Made by a program: the position numbers and the translations under genes. Below the pieces are notes generated by a model. It did no database searches and had not been told where the DNA came from. It saw only the letters and a list, made by a program, of their open reading frames with translations. From Symbiodinium sp. CCMP2592 (lineage: Eukaryota > Sar > Dinophyceae > Suessiales > Symbiodiniaceae): a DNA stretch of 64,000 nt. The stretch covers positions 46,971 to 110,970 of the forward strand of contig CAJNDT010000947.1 in NCBI GenBank assembly GCA_905221615.1, in the 5' to 3' direction. The stretch's first letter is position 1, and each line of letters starts with the position of its first letter. This document shows positions 1-9,347 of this stretch, in pieces.

Positions 1-1218
1 ACCCCGCCTTTTGCGGAGAAAGTCTTGTGGTCTTTCATCCATTGTGTCCTCAAGATGCCTAAGACCGCGGCTACCACACTGGACAGTAGTCTGCGTGCTA
101 TCAAGTGGAGTTATTATACCTTGGGACTACGTGTTCAACTAGAGGTCTTCAGCAGCCCGCGAATTCATGGTGTGGTGAAGAAGGCGCTACAGACTAAAAA
201 CCCGTGGTGCCCGGCGTCACCCCTCAAGGTGTCCGAAGTTCTCCAACTGCATGCGATCTGTTGTGATCCCTCTATTTCTGTCATTGATAGATGTGGGGCG
301 GCGCATTTTCTTGCCATGCTCTATGCGAGGGCAAGAGCATCGGACATCCGGTGTGTCAAAAGTATTTTGATCGATGTGCACAACGAGGACTGGAGTTCGG
401 GTTTCATTGAGTTAGGGACGCTGGAACACAAGACGTCCAGGTTGGACACTCAGCGACGTCGTATATTGATTCCTGGCCAGGGTATTGCCAAAACACCTTT
501 TGGTCAGCTTCTTCTGGACATTAGGGCTGAGGCCGGTTTGCCGAATGATCAGGCGGATGTTCCATTTTTGCCGGCGCCTCTGCCGGATGGATCGTGGTCC
601 TCCGACCCGCTGTCTAGCAGCGAAATTACCAGGTGGTTGAGGTATCTACTGCCACGTCCATCGACGGAACAGGCCGTGAGTTCGCACTCGTTGAAGGTTA
701 CCTCACTTGTTTGGTGTAGCAAATTCGGGATGCTTCGCGAAACCAAGCGCGTTCTAGGCCATCACGCGGACGCTGCGACTGGCAGCGATGCAGTGTATGG
801 ACGCGAGTTGCAGAGCGCGGCACTGCGTGAGTATGTTGTCGTGCTGGATGCAGTCGCGACGGGTAAGTTCCTGCCGGACCAGACTCGGTCGGGTCATTTC
901 GCATCAGGTTGGACTCGGGAATCTATCCTGCAGGCAGCTGCTTTTCCGCAGGACTCGGAAGTCCTGGAGGCGGCTGTGGAGGACGATCAAGATGAGGCTT
1001 TGGCTGTGGTTTCTGATGTTTCAGACTCTGATGAAGAAACCCCGGAGGAACAATCCTTCTGGGCTCATCCGACTAGCCAGGTCCTACATCGTACGACTTT
1101 GGGGTCGGCAATGTTCTTGTGTGGCCGAGCTTTTGGCGATCATTATCGGCGTATTCCTATGGCTAGGGCGCAAGCGCACCCGCAGTGTTCCAAGTGTTTC
1201 CCACAGAGCGTAGTTTGA
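1..1218 (+). CDS. Tyrosine recombinase of YR-A (5' partial)
   Basis: The reading frame is open from the first base, so the N-terminus is cut by the window edge. The protein would resolve the circular cDNA into the chromosome by cutting and rejoining DNA through a tyrosine. Visible catalytic-domain landmarks are an Arg-containing helix (ARARASDIRCVK), a beta-hairpin with EHKTSR, the box SHSLKVTS, and LGHHADAATGSDAVYG, whose Tyr is encoded at 796-798. The usual HxxR box reads HxxK, as in the three other recombinases of the window. The C-terminal tail is acidic. A Gag ORF follows after about 100 bp. The fold is clear; activity is not established. Confidence 0.8.
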   Translation, partial: TPPFAEKVLWSFIHCVLKMPKTAATTLDSSLRAIKWSYYTLGLRVQLEVFSSPRIHGVVKKALQTKNPWCPASPLKVSEVLQLHAICCDPSISVIDRCGAAHFLAMLYARARASDIRCVKSILIDVHNEDWSSGFIELGTLEHKTSRLDTQRRRILIPGQGIAKTPFGQLLLDIRAEAGLPNDQADVPFLPAPLPDGSWSSDPLSSSEITRWLRYLLPRPSTEQAVSSHSLKVTSLVWCSKFGMLRETKRVLGHHADAATGSDAVYGRELQSAALREYVVVLDAVATGKFLPDQTRSGHFASGWTRESILQAAAFPQDSEVLEAAVEDDQDEALAVVSDVSDSDEETPEEQSFWAHPTSQVLHRTTLGSAMFLCGRAFGDHYRRIPMARAQAHPQCSKCFPQSVV

Positions 1219-1323
1219 TTTCTTGGCCTGCTCGAAAAGCCAACGGTTGCCCTATTCTAGTGCTCGGTGTGCATTGTGAGAGCTGCGTCCTCGATAGCTT
1301 TTTCGGTTGCCAGGTACTTAGCC

Positions 1324-2616
1324 ATGACGAGTTCCGTAGATTCGGCGCCTTTCTTTGTGCAGCGCGCGGATGAAATCTCGCTCGCCAAGCGAGTAGTGGA
1401 TGCCTTGAAAGGTAAAGGAGTGTCTACTTTGGCCCAGCTGGCCTTCTGTGTCGGACAACCGGGACAGGTGCTATCTCAGACTGAGTTTGACACGTGGAGC
1501 GAGGCCCTGTTGGTAGGCATCACAGTGGGCGAGAAGGCGTCTTTGCGGCGCCTGATCTTGGAAGCTCAGACCATGCTAGTGGCTTCTTTGAAGGATCTAG
1601 CAGAACCGGCTGAACACGCTTCCCCTAAAAAGGTGGGGGTAGCCGAGCGGAATGCTCGCATGGATCAGCTCCGGACTCAGCTCGCCGGCGTTTCGCTCAC
1701 TGGACAGCTCGAGCCGAGTCATGCATTACTCGACATGGCCGTTCAGCAGTGGGAGAGTCGGTGCCTGAAGTACATCGGTCCAGAGAAGTGTCATAGCCGT
1801 GAGGATGAGGTTCAGAACGTCAAGCCTTTGACCACCAGTCTGTCCTTGGAAGGCGGTAAGCTGAAGGTTACGGAGGCTGCTGGTATGGATGATCGCGATA
1901 TTGAGGGCTCTTTGCAAGTCCTTAATGCCCTGCGCCGCAGAGGAGTGGCTTATGCATTTGCTCGCTTGATTAGTTGGGAGAAACATGAAGCTTATGTTGC
2001 CTCTTTGTTCAGATATCTTACCAAACCTGCTCAGCCTGGTTACAGGAAAGTGTCTCTTCGTCAGATTCTGCGGGCTGACAAGCTCGCTTTCTCCAAGTTG
2101 TCGGAGGCAGGTGAAGACATCCGGGCGGACGCCTCAGGCACTCTCCCACTTGATGCAGCGATCGGGGCTATTCTTCATGATTACGACCTAATTGTAGCCC
2201 TTTTGCCCATGGGCGACCTGGACGGTAAGGGCAAGAATGCCAACGGCCGAGGCGGCCGTCCCGGCCCTTACGGCGATACTGCTCCCTGGAAGGGGAAGAA
2301 TGGCAAAGGTAAGGGAGGTTGGAACTCCAAAGGCTCTGATAATTGGACTGGGAAAGGCAAGAACACCTGGCAAGCTAAGGGCAAGTCGCCTAAGGGAAAA
2401 GGCTCGGGGGCTGGCAAGCCGGAATGGTTACCTGAGGGACTTCGCTATCAGGGAGCCTCTGCATGGAATCATAGAGGAAACAAGGTCTGTTATGGCTTTA
2501 ACCTCGGAACTTGCTCGGATGCAAACTGCCAGAAGGGCGATCACACTTGCTGCATTTTCAAATGCGGAGGTGACCACCCTGTGGGTAAGTGTCCTTTGAA
2601 GCCTAAGAAGCTGTGA
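1324..2616 (+). CDS. Gag-like protein of YR-A with C-terminal zinc clusters
   Basis: About 430 residues from the ATG at 1324, chosen because its first residues (MTSSVDSA) align with the ATG starts of the Gag ORFs at 33445 and 55980. The body aligns along its length with those proteins, including a PGYRKVSLRQILRADK segment that corresponds to PTGYTKVSLSQIVAADK. A Gly/Lys-rich basic linker is followed by two Cys/His clusters (CYGFNLGTC-x4-C-x4-H and a second CCHC-like group) that probably bind RNA. It likely packages element RNA. The ORF ends in UGA followed by CUAG, in the same frame as pol. Confidence 0.8.
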   Translation: MTSSVDSAPFFVQRADEISLAKRVVDALKGKGVSTLAQLAFCVGQPGQVLSQTEFDTWSEALLVGITVGEKASLRRLILEAQTMLVASLKDLAEPAEHASPKKVGVAERNARMDQLRTQLAGVSLTGQLEPSHALLDMAVQQWESRCLKYIGPEKCHSREDEVQNVKPLTTSLSLEGGKLKVTEAAGMDDRDIEGSLQVLNALRRRGVAYAFARLISWEKHEAYVASLFRYLTKPAQPGYRKVSLRQILRADKLAFSKLSEAGEDIRADASGTLPLDAAIGAILHDYDLIVALLPMGDLDGKGKNANGRGGRPGPYGDTAPWKGKNGKGKGGWNSKGSDNWTGKGKNTWQAKGKSPKGKGSGAGKPEWLPEGLRYQGASAWNHRGNKVCYGFNLGTCSDANCQKGDHTCCIFKCGGDHPVGKCPLKPKKL

Positions 2617-2620
2617 CTAG
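2614..2620 (+). promoter_or_regulatory. Candidate stop-codon readthrough site between gag and pol of YR-A (UGA CUA G)
   Basis: The gag stop is TGA followed directly by CTAG, and the pol frame continues without a shift. UGA followed by CUA is the classical leaky-termination context known from several RNA viruses and some cellular genes. The layout is seen directly; that it works in this organism is an inference. Confidence 0.6.
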
Positions 2621-5600
2621 CGGATTCCCCGCCTTGTCCCGTCGCTTTGGCGTCGGACGTGGAGATGACATCTTCGGAAGAACCCGTTTCAGGTGGTATC
2701 TCTGTAGCTGATGTCGCGGCCCCGGCTTCGCCACCTTGTGGAGTGGGAGTGGACCCTGCTTCTAAGATGGTGGATGTCGACGATTCTCCGATTTTGGTAG
2801 AACCTACAGTTTTGTATCCCTCTACGATGCCGAGTGCTTCGTCTGAGTCGTTTTCCTTGAAGCATGCAGGGAGCGAGGGGGCGCTCCCCTCACCTCTCGT
2901 GGCATCGCAGGACAATTCTCCGGCCCCTCAGAGTCAGGAGCCCATCCGGGCCATTTTGCAGTGTTTTGCAGGCCAGGCTCGTGTGGCTTCAGCTTTGATT
3001 AAGCAGGGCTACTTTTCCTATGGAGTGGACCGATTCAAACAGAAGGCGGCTATGGCTCCAGTGCTTCAGATGGACTTGTCGACGCGGGAGGCTTGTGACT
3101 CTGTCCTAACATGGCTTGACAAACGCAAGATTGCGGGTGTTATGCTCTGCGTTCCGAGACATGCTTCGGAACCTGTCACTACAGCCTTTATTCTGGCCGT
3201 GATGGCGGGCTGCTTAAGCAACAACCTGCCCCTGGTTCTTGAGGGTTCGGTGTCTTCCCCATTTTGGGAGAGTTTGAATCGCTTACCGTCAGCACAGCAC
3301 CCTTCGCATCGAGTGGAGGTGGAGTGGCGGTTTTGGGACCCCCACAACAAACAGCGCAGCCTCGTGTTGTCTAATATGCCAGAAGTCCTCACTGTGCGCA
3401 GGGAGGCAGTACCTGTGGGACATAAGGCACAGCAGCGCCCGGAGGCGCAGACAGGCTACCCGCCGGCTTTTGCCACGGCGGTAGCTGAGGTTTTTATTGC
3501 CGGTCTGACTCAACGACAGTTGCCGTGCCGTAGCCCGGCCTTGACTAACAAATCATTGCGAGTTTCGGCTATGAGTCAGCCACGTGGGGCGATGCCGGAG
3601 GTGGTGTCTGAGTGGAAGTTGGTGGTCTATGTCCTTCTGCCACCGCAGGTTGAGGACCCGTTTGGCGGGTCGAAGCGCCTTAAACAGGACTGGAAGGTCC
3701 CGCACGGCGCCCGTGTGCTGCCGGAGCTCAGGGCGCTCCCGCAGGATTCCCAGCTTCTGTCGCGTACTCAGTCAGGGGGGCAATTGAGCCCGCAACTTCA
3801 GCAGGAAATGCAGAACTTGAATGGAGCCTCGGTTTTGCGAGTGGGCATCCCCTGGGATCCCATCGAATTCATTGCCAAAGCAGGTAAGATTGGACACCCG
3901 TACCATAAGCTATCCAAGTGCAACAAGGATCTGAGAGACCTCGTTCATGACTTAGTACACAAACCGGGGATGGTTCGTTCTCAGAGGAAGAATTACATCG
4001 AGAAGTGGGCCAGAAGAGCCAAAGAGTTGGAACCCGAGGAAGCCAAGTTGAAAGCTGGCATGTCGGATCACAGAAGGAAGATCCTTCAACCCAAACGTAT
4101 CTTATTGTTCGAAGAGATGCTGCGAGACATTGGGTATGATGATATGGGTGTGGTTCAGGAACTCATCGACGGAGCCACCCTGACAGGGGACATCCCGATC
4201 ACTGGGGTGCTGGATACCAAGCTCAAGCCTGCTAGGTTGGACACTGAACAGCTTTTGGGAATGTCTGATGAAATTAAACAACAGATCCGGGTGAAGACTG
4301 GTTCATCGGGTGATAAGGAAATCGATCAGCTGTTGTGGGACAAGACGATGGAAGAGGTACAGAGTGGATACCTCTCTGGACCTTATGATTTCGAGTCGTT
4401 GCCGAAACGATGTTTGGTCAGCTCCCGTTTTCCGTTGCTACAAGGAGAGAAGTTGCGTCCTATTGACAACTACTCGTCGAGTTTGATCAACGATACGGTC
4501 ACAGTCTCTGAAAAGCCCATCACGCACTCTATCGACGAAATTGCTATGTTGATAAACACACTTTCGAGTGCTGCTCGAAAGAAGAACTTGAACGCATTGT
4601 ACGGGAAAACAGCGGATCTGAAGGGAGCTTACAGACAACTGGCGGTGTCGGATACAAGTTTAGATTTTTCTTTCCTCTCGGTCTACGACCCGGCAGAGGA
4701 GAAGCCCAAGTTGTTCCAACAACTAGCTGTACCTTTCGGCTCTACCAAGGCCGTGTATTTCTTCCTCAGAGTGGCGAGGGCTCTCTGGACTATATTGGTT
4801 AAAGGGGCCAAAATCCCGACCACGAATTATTTCGACGACTTTGTTCTGCTCGCCCTTGGAGGAGATAGGAGTTCGTGTTCACACGCTTTCGATGAAGTTA
4901 TGAAGCTGTTAGGTTGGAAGCTGTCAGCGGATAAGACAACGGAGTGGAACACTAGCTTCGAGGCACTTGGTGTTCTGTTCGAGCTTGACCAAACGGGATC
5001 CGGAGTTCTGAAGGTCAGGAACACTGAGAAACGACGCAAGGAACTCACTGCTGCGATCAAAGGTTTTCTGGCCAAGGGAACCATGACTCAGAAGGAAGCT
5101 CTACAACTGCGGGGCAGATTGCAGTTTGCTCAAGCCCAGTTTTTCGGTAGGCTGGGAAGAAGGTGCCTGACGGAGGTGACAAAGCATGCCTACACTGGCA
5201 GGTTGAAGCTTTCGTCGATGGCCAAGGAACGACTTGAAGAGTTTGGTAAGTTCCTTGACGTGGCTCAACCGAGGCTAGTGGGACAAGTTTCATGCAGGAC
5301 TTTTATGATCCTTACCGATGCGGCGTTTGAAACGGAGTCTGGAACTGGAGGCCTGGGGGGCGTCCTTCTCACCGGGTCAGGTTCGGCACTCTCTTTCTTC
5401 AGCGTGCCGATCTCAGAGCAGCAAGCCAAGTCTATGTCGTTGCAAGATGAGCATACCATCATATATGAGCTAGAAATGTTCGGGGTTTTGATCGGTCTCA
5501 AGCTCTTGGTCGAAAAGACGGCTGCTTTCGCAGAATCATACGAACAGCCAGGTGCTGTTGCTGGAACTGGAGTGATTTGTTATATCGATAATGATGCTGC

Positions 5601-5805
5601 GAGACATGCATACATTGCCGGCTCGTCGAAGAAAGGGGTCGCGGGGATCCTTATCGATGAAGTCAATTTCCTGGAGTATGTCCACGGCATCTTGCCGTGG
5701 TATGCGAGAGTGGCATCACCCGCCAATCTACCCCACCGTGTGAAAATAGCGTCGAGCTTTAACTTCTTGCATGTGACATGTGTGAGTGCAAGCATTCATC
5801 CCTGA
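2617..5805 (+). CDS. Pol polyprotein of YR-A: methyltransferase-like, RT, RNase H (made by readthrough of gag)
   Basis: This frame is in phase with gag. The N-terminal part has a degenerate methyltransferase-like domain: a glycine-motif analogue (ILQCFAGQARVASALIKQGY), CVPRH where PPC would lie, and a later LVLEGS segment. RT motifs follow: TADLKGAYRQL (motif A), LAVPFGSTKAVYFFLRVAR (B) and NYFDDF (C). RNase H shows ILTDAAFETESG, YELEMFGVL and ICYIDNDAARHA. There is no oxygenase-like domain. The extreme C-terminus reads ARVASPANLPHRV and then enters the B1 repeat, so it lacks the NIADxPSR ending of its relatives; a small deletion at the ORF/B1 boundary is likely. Confidence 0.85.
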   Translation, partial: LADSPPCPVALASDVEMTSSEEPVSGGISVADVAAPASPPCGVGVDPASKMVDVDDSPILVEPTVLYPSTMPSASSESFSLKHAGSEGALPSPLVASQDNSPAPQSQEPIRAILQCFAGQARVASALIKQGYFSYGVDRFKQKAAMAPVLQMDLSTREACDSVLTWLDKRKIAGVMLCVPRHASEPVTTAFILAVMAGCLSNNLPLVLEGSVSSPFWESLNRLPSAQHPSHRVEVEWRFWDPHNKQRSLVLSNMPEVLTVRREAVPVGHKAQQRPEAQTGYPPAFATAVAEVFIAGLTQRQLPCRSPALTNKSLRVSAMSQPRGAMPEVVSEWKLVVYVLLPPQVEDPFGGSKRLKQDWKVPHGARVLPELRALPQDSQLLSRTQSGGQLSPQLQQEMQNLNGASVLRVGIPWDPIEFIAKAGKIGHPYHKLSKCNKDLRDLVHDLVHKPGMVRSQRKNYIEKWARRAKELEPEEAKLKAGMSDHRRKILQPKRILLFEEMLRDIGYDDMGVVQELIDGATLTGDIPITGVLDTKLKPARLDTEQLLGMSDEIKQQIRVKTGSSGDKEIDQLLWDKTMEEVQSGYLSGPYDFESLPKRCLVSSRFPLLQGEKLRPIDNYSSSLINDTVTVSEKPITHSIDEIAMLINTLSSAARKKNLNALYGKTADLKGAYRQLAVSDTSLDFSFLSVYDPAEEKPKLFQQLAVPFGSTKAVYFFLRVARALWTILVKGAKIPTTNYFDDFVLLALGGDRSSCSHAFDEVMKLLGWKLSADKTTEWNTSFEALGVLFELDQTGSGVLKVRNTEKRRKELTAAIKGFLAKGTMTQKEALQLRGRLQFAQAQFFGRLGRRCLTEVTKHAYTGRLKLSSMAKERLEEFGKFLDVAQPRLVGQVSCRTFMILTDAAFETESGTGGLGGVLLTGSGSALSFFSVPISEQQAKSMSLQDEHTIIYELEMFGVLIGLKLLVEKTAAFAESYEQPGAVAGTGVICYIDNDAARHAYIAGSSKKGVAGILIDEVNFLEYVHGILPWYARVASPANLPHRVKIASSFNFLHVTCVSASIHP

Positions 5806-5858
5806 AGGTTCAAACACGATTGACATCAAAACACAAAGCACGATCTTTGAACGATAAG
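5728..5858 (+). repeat. B1 direct repeat of YR-A (131 bp)
   Basis: Matches 6421-6551 with one difference near the left end. It overlaps the last codons of pol. It contains a short palindrome, CATGTGACATG (5770-5780), nested between TTGCA and TGCAA arms. Confidence 0.8.
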
Positions 5859-6420
5859 TTACATTCTTTGAACACTTGCAGAAGATATGGCTTTATCGTT
5901 CGAAGAAAAAACAACATGACAAAATGACTCAGAGAACTGAGTTCAATTTTGATTTGTTGTTTTAGGGCTTTCCTTTTACATTGCCTTTTTCATGAACCCT
6001 CATTCATACATGCTGTAAACCAGTTGAAGAATACATTCGTCCGTTGCAGCTTGACCTCTCGAAGGGGCAGGAAGCCCTGAATCGGGCGAGAGTTTTATTT
6101 GAAATACCCACCCTCTCCACCCTTTTTGCTTTGTGGTCCATGCAGAGATTGCCTCAGTGTTGTGCTACTTCAGGAAGCTTTGGACCTCAGTTTGAGGACA
6201 CTCAGGTATGCTTTGTGCATAAGACCTGGTTCGGGTCTTGGCTCTCTGCTTCGCAGTTCGCTCGGTCTTGCTCGTCTTCGACTGGCAGGCCGTTCACTAA
6301 GGTTCATTTGTGAGCCGTGCACGGCTTGAGAGTGGCTAGTTCTCCTTTCGGAGGGGACGAAAAGAGTCTTGTGTCTCACAGGACCGACAGTTCGAAGATA
6401 TCTGCCGTGTGCGGTACTTG
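5859..6420 (+). repeat. Non-coding block between B1 and B2 of YR-A, presumed A2 repeat
   Basis: No coding signal is seen. By position it should be the A2 copy of a repeat whose A1 partner lies upstream of the window, which cannot be verified here. It contains a perfect palindrome AGCCGTGCACGGCT (6313-6326) and a small CTCC-TTTC-GGAG hairpin just after it. A loosely C-rich tract lies near 6106-6122. Confidence 0.5.
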
Positions 6421-6551
6421 CTACACCACCGTGTGAAAATAGCGTCGAGCTTTAACTTCTTGCATGTGACATGTGTGAGTGCAAGCATTCATCCCTGAAG
6501 GTTCAAACACGATTGACATCAAAACACAAAGCACGATCTTTGAACGATAAG
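6421..6551 (+). repeat. B2 direct repeat of YR-A; right end of the element
   Basis: Second copy of the 131-bp repeat at 5728-5858. Similarity stops at the G at 6551, where a different, GC-richer sequence begins, so this is taken as the right boundary. Confidence 0.8.
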
Positions 6552-6568
6552 AGGGCCATACTTCAGGA

Positions 6569-8040
6569 GTGGCGGACGCGGGCAGGGGCGCCGGGGCGCC
6601 CCCTCCTATGGGGAACGCTGCGGCGCATGTTGACCACTTGCGCGTTGTACTGCCCTCCCAGGCGGACTGTGACACGTTACTGTCACTCCCATTGTCCCTA
6701 ACTGCCGGTTCGCTTCGAGTCAATGTTGACCAGTTTGGCTTCGGTATTACCAGCTTCGCGGACCGTGCCATGCGGCTGCGGTGCTGCACGGAAAACGAGG
6801 CTTGGCGTCTGTGCGTCAATCCGCTGCTCGCCATCAGTGCTGCCCTAGCGGAGTTGTGCGAGCCCCTGCAACACCTTGCGGACGACAAGGCATACGGTCT
6901 CAGCTGGCGTGAGTTGGCACGCCCTCAGGTGTGGTGGTGGCTCCTTATTTTGCCTCCTGCATGGCTCATGTGACGAAGCAGGGTAACGATGAGATTGTTG
7001 CTCAGTGGCAGCACTCCGATCAGGCCACCCTTGATACTACCATGGCCAGGGATGGTAGCTTCATAGTCATGGCACTTGGGGGCCCTAGTCGCAAAATCTC
7101 GCCACTGCAGTGTTGTAACGCCTTGCTTCCTATCCAGGTGTTGCTATATGTGACGCGTCGGCTAATTGACCGCAAACAAGAGTACCCCCACCTGGCGGTG
7201 ATTGGGGCTTTCAGTGCTTTGATGAGCAGGCTGCGGACGAGGGCCGCCAGGGCCAACTCGGGATTCGGATCACTGCCACCTTCACTGCGGAGGAGCTCTG
7301 TCCACTGCAGGCGCATATTGGGGCCAGGATTAGAAGTCGTTGGGAGCGCGGCATTGTTGCCGTCCACCACCCGTGTGTGAACCCGGATGTTTTTAAGCAT
7401 CCGCCGGTGTATCAGGGACGCTTTCGCATATACCTCCCACTGAGTGAGGAGGCGCTGGGCCTCGTTCCGGCCACGGCAATGAGCTTGCAACCCGCCGGGC
7501 TGCTCTCCAGTGCACTGGCGAGGGTCCGCCAGTGGACACGTCAAGAAGGTTATGATTTGCGTAAGGCGCTGGCGGTTTGGCTGCCTGGCCCTAAGCGAAT
7601 CTCCTTGTATTACCCGGAGAGATTTTACCTCTTGGGGTCGCACGTGTTAAAGGGCCGGCATGCGGAGCTCGTCAGACGCAACTTCTTCGATGTCCCTTTG
7701 AAGAGCGGGCGACACTATCGCTCACACACCCTTGGACAAGGGTTGCGCATAGAGGAGTGGGTTGCGGCAGCTCGCCAGTTTGTGGCTCTTGGCGGGCTCG
7801 CTGGACTATCAATTCCTGAGCTTCCGCCTGGTCCCTACATACCACGGGCCCTCGCCCGTTTACTACTACGAAAGGCACCTGCTGGAGAGACGGGAAAAGG
7901 CCCGCGATTGGGCCTTTCTCTACACGCTCAATGACGACCACATGGACGACCCGGCGTACTTCCGCAGGCTTCTGTTGGACCTCGCGGAGCACTATTGGCG
8001 AAGACACGCTCCGCACGTCCGGCTTGCCTTAAGTGAGTGA
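6569..8040 (+). pseudogene. Unrecognised protein-coding region, frame broken several times
   Basis: Protein-like translations run through this stretch but switch frame: about 6569-6973 in one frame, 6931 to roughly 7200 in the next, then from about 7185 (ending PPPGGDWGFQCFDEQ) through 7377 to about 7790, and finally 7762-8040, which ends RLALSE. The pieces are rich in Leu, Ala and Arg. One reads QGRFRIYLPLSEEALGLV and another ARDWAFLYTLNDDHMDDP. I do not recognise the family. Repeated frame changes suggest a decayed gene, assembly indels or short introns. It directly follows the right end of YR-A and may be host sequence or another element. Confidence 0.35.
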
Positions 8041-8514
8041 GAGTGAACAGTGCTCCACAAGGATAGGGGCTGTCAGCGTACGGAGTGTCGTCCTGGCCAT
8101 TCGGCTATGGGCGCACCACGGACTAGCAAATGGCGACAAAAGGCCTGGCTCAGCGGGCTCTCGGTGCTCTGTTTCAATTGCCTCGCACGCACGGTGCTAG
8201 CCTATAGACATCTAGAGCTGCTCAGCTCCCGCAGTTCTGGCTCGGTAGAAAGTACGTCGGCGGGTGCCATGGCCCTCCCTGACCTGGTACCACTTCACAT
8301 TCTGCAATACCAATATAATCTGGATGTCTTGTACACGTGATGTTTGGTGCCCCGGCGTCCAACGATGCTGGCCGCTCACTGACCATGGCGGAAGCACTAC
8401 AACACCGTTGTGCTGGAGCTGCACTGCAGCGGACGCAGGCAGACTACCGGAGCAGGGTAGCTCTCCCTGGCAGCGTGCAGGTTCCATAGGGTCTGGGTTG
8501 ACACGAGCTTCATT
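8041..8514. other. Spacer without recognised gene
   Basis: About 470 bp with only short overlapping ORFs. It may contain the eroded N-terminal part of the ORF at 8515, which lacks the first 80 or so residues present in its paralogue at 9348. Confidence 0.3.
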
Positions 8515-8850
8515 ATGATTGTTCGGCTCGGTTTTCAGGTAAGGGTCACCATCCTACACTTGGACCTCCCGACCCTCATGGCGTGGGCATCAACCTCGAG
8601 GCGCCTGTATTCGGCGGTAATTGCTCTTTACGGGGGAGCGGACTTCTTCCGCGCGGAGGCTACACGCCGCGCTCGAGAGGCGATGCAGCCGCTTGTCCCG
8701 GGCTGGCCTGGGCTGGCTCATTGGCTGTATTTTCCGATGACGGCGCTCAGTGAATTGCCTGTCACGCGGCTTCGTGCGCCAATAAACACAGAGCCCACGC
8801 CTACCACTCCGCCCCCGCCTACGGCGAATGCCACGGGCACCATGAATTAG
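8515..8850 (+). CDS. F-box-like small protein, paralogue A
   Basis: A 111-residue ORF from ATG. Its core (VRLGFQV..TI..DLPTLMAWASTSRRLY) resembles an F-box: a DLP/LP start, then a helix ending in a small-residue/Ser-Arg-Leu pattern. It aligns with residues 84 onward of the ORF at 9348: VRLGxQV, the ASTSR tract, a GxA turn and a closing LPxTxxRxP. If it is an F-box protein it would recruit SCF ubiquitin ligase to a partner, but the match is by eye and weak. The C-terminus is Pro/Thr-rich. It is probably a truncated or decayed copy. Confidence 0.4.
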   Translation: MIVRLGFQVRVTILHLDLPTLMAWASTSRRLYSAVIALYGGADFFRAEATRRAREAMQPLVPGWPGLAHWLYFPMTALSELPVTRLRAPINTEPTPTTPPPPTANATGTMN

Positions 8851-9347
8851 CGCCGCACTTGGGTTAGCCCCCGATAGGCCGGTTAGGGTAGTTGTGCGCA
8901 GGTGCGCTATAGACGTGTGGGGAAGGCGCCCTTTCTAGGCCGCCCTTGTGACGTCTACGGGTCAGGGGCTGAGCCCCTTCCCTGACCGTACGCGGGCCAT
9001 TATTACGACGGGCATTATGGGTACATTCCATCTTCGCCCCTTCTTTGCCCTGGCCCTTTCGGCACGGTGGCGAAATTAACTGTGTCGAAGGTACACATTT
9101 GGCCGTGCCTACGGCGGGGATGTGCTCAGCGTGGGTGGTCATGTTGCGTCTCTTGCCGTCCTTGCGGAGTTAAAGCGCCTTGTCCTTCACCAGATGGCCT
9201 ACATGCTGGACAGCGAGCACGCACAATGCAACCCCCCCCTAGGCCCTTAGTTCGTCTGCTACGTGCCTGCTCAAGCCTGTGCCCACCCTGGCCCTTAGGC
9301 TACGAGTGGGCATCCTTGCCGAGGACATTCTTGAATAGGCTTGCGCC
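8851..9347. other. Spacer with repeat-unit landmarks, no gene seen
   Basis: It holds the 17-bp string GCCCTGGCCCTTTCGGC near 9050, about 300 bp upstream of the ATG at 9348. The same string recurs near 9987, about 305 bp upstream of the ATG at 10292. A nested hairpin with GCCCAC (9281-9286) and GTGGGC (9306-9311) arms lies close to the next ORF. This supports a decayed tandem duplication with a unit of roughly 940 bp. Confidence 0.4.

Larger units (their letters stand above)
1..6551 (+). mobile_element. YR-A: tyrosine-recombinase (DIRS/Ngaro-like) retroelement, 5' end outside the window
   Basis: This element encodes, in order, a tyrosine recombinase, a Gag-like protein with C-terminal Cys/His clusters, and a methyltransferase-like/RT/RNase H polyprotein. 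A 131-bp direct repeat (5728-5858 and 6421-6551) flanks a non-coding block at 5859-6420. That matches the B1-A2-B2 end of split-direct-repeat YR retroelements; the A1 copy would lie upstream of the window. YR elements transpose through a cDNA circle and site-specific recombination and leave no target-site duplication. Unlike the other YR elements here, its pol has no oxygenase-like domain. The assignment to YR retroelements is firm; the family name is an inference. Confidence 0.85.
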
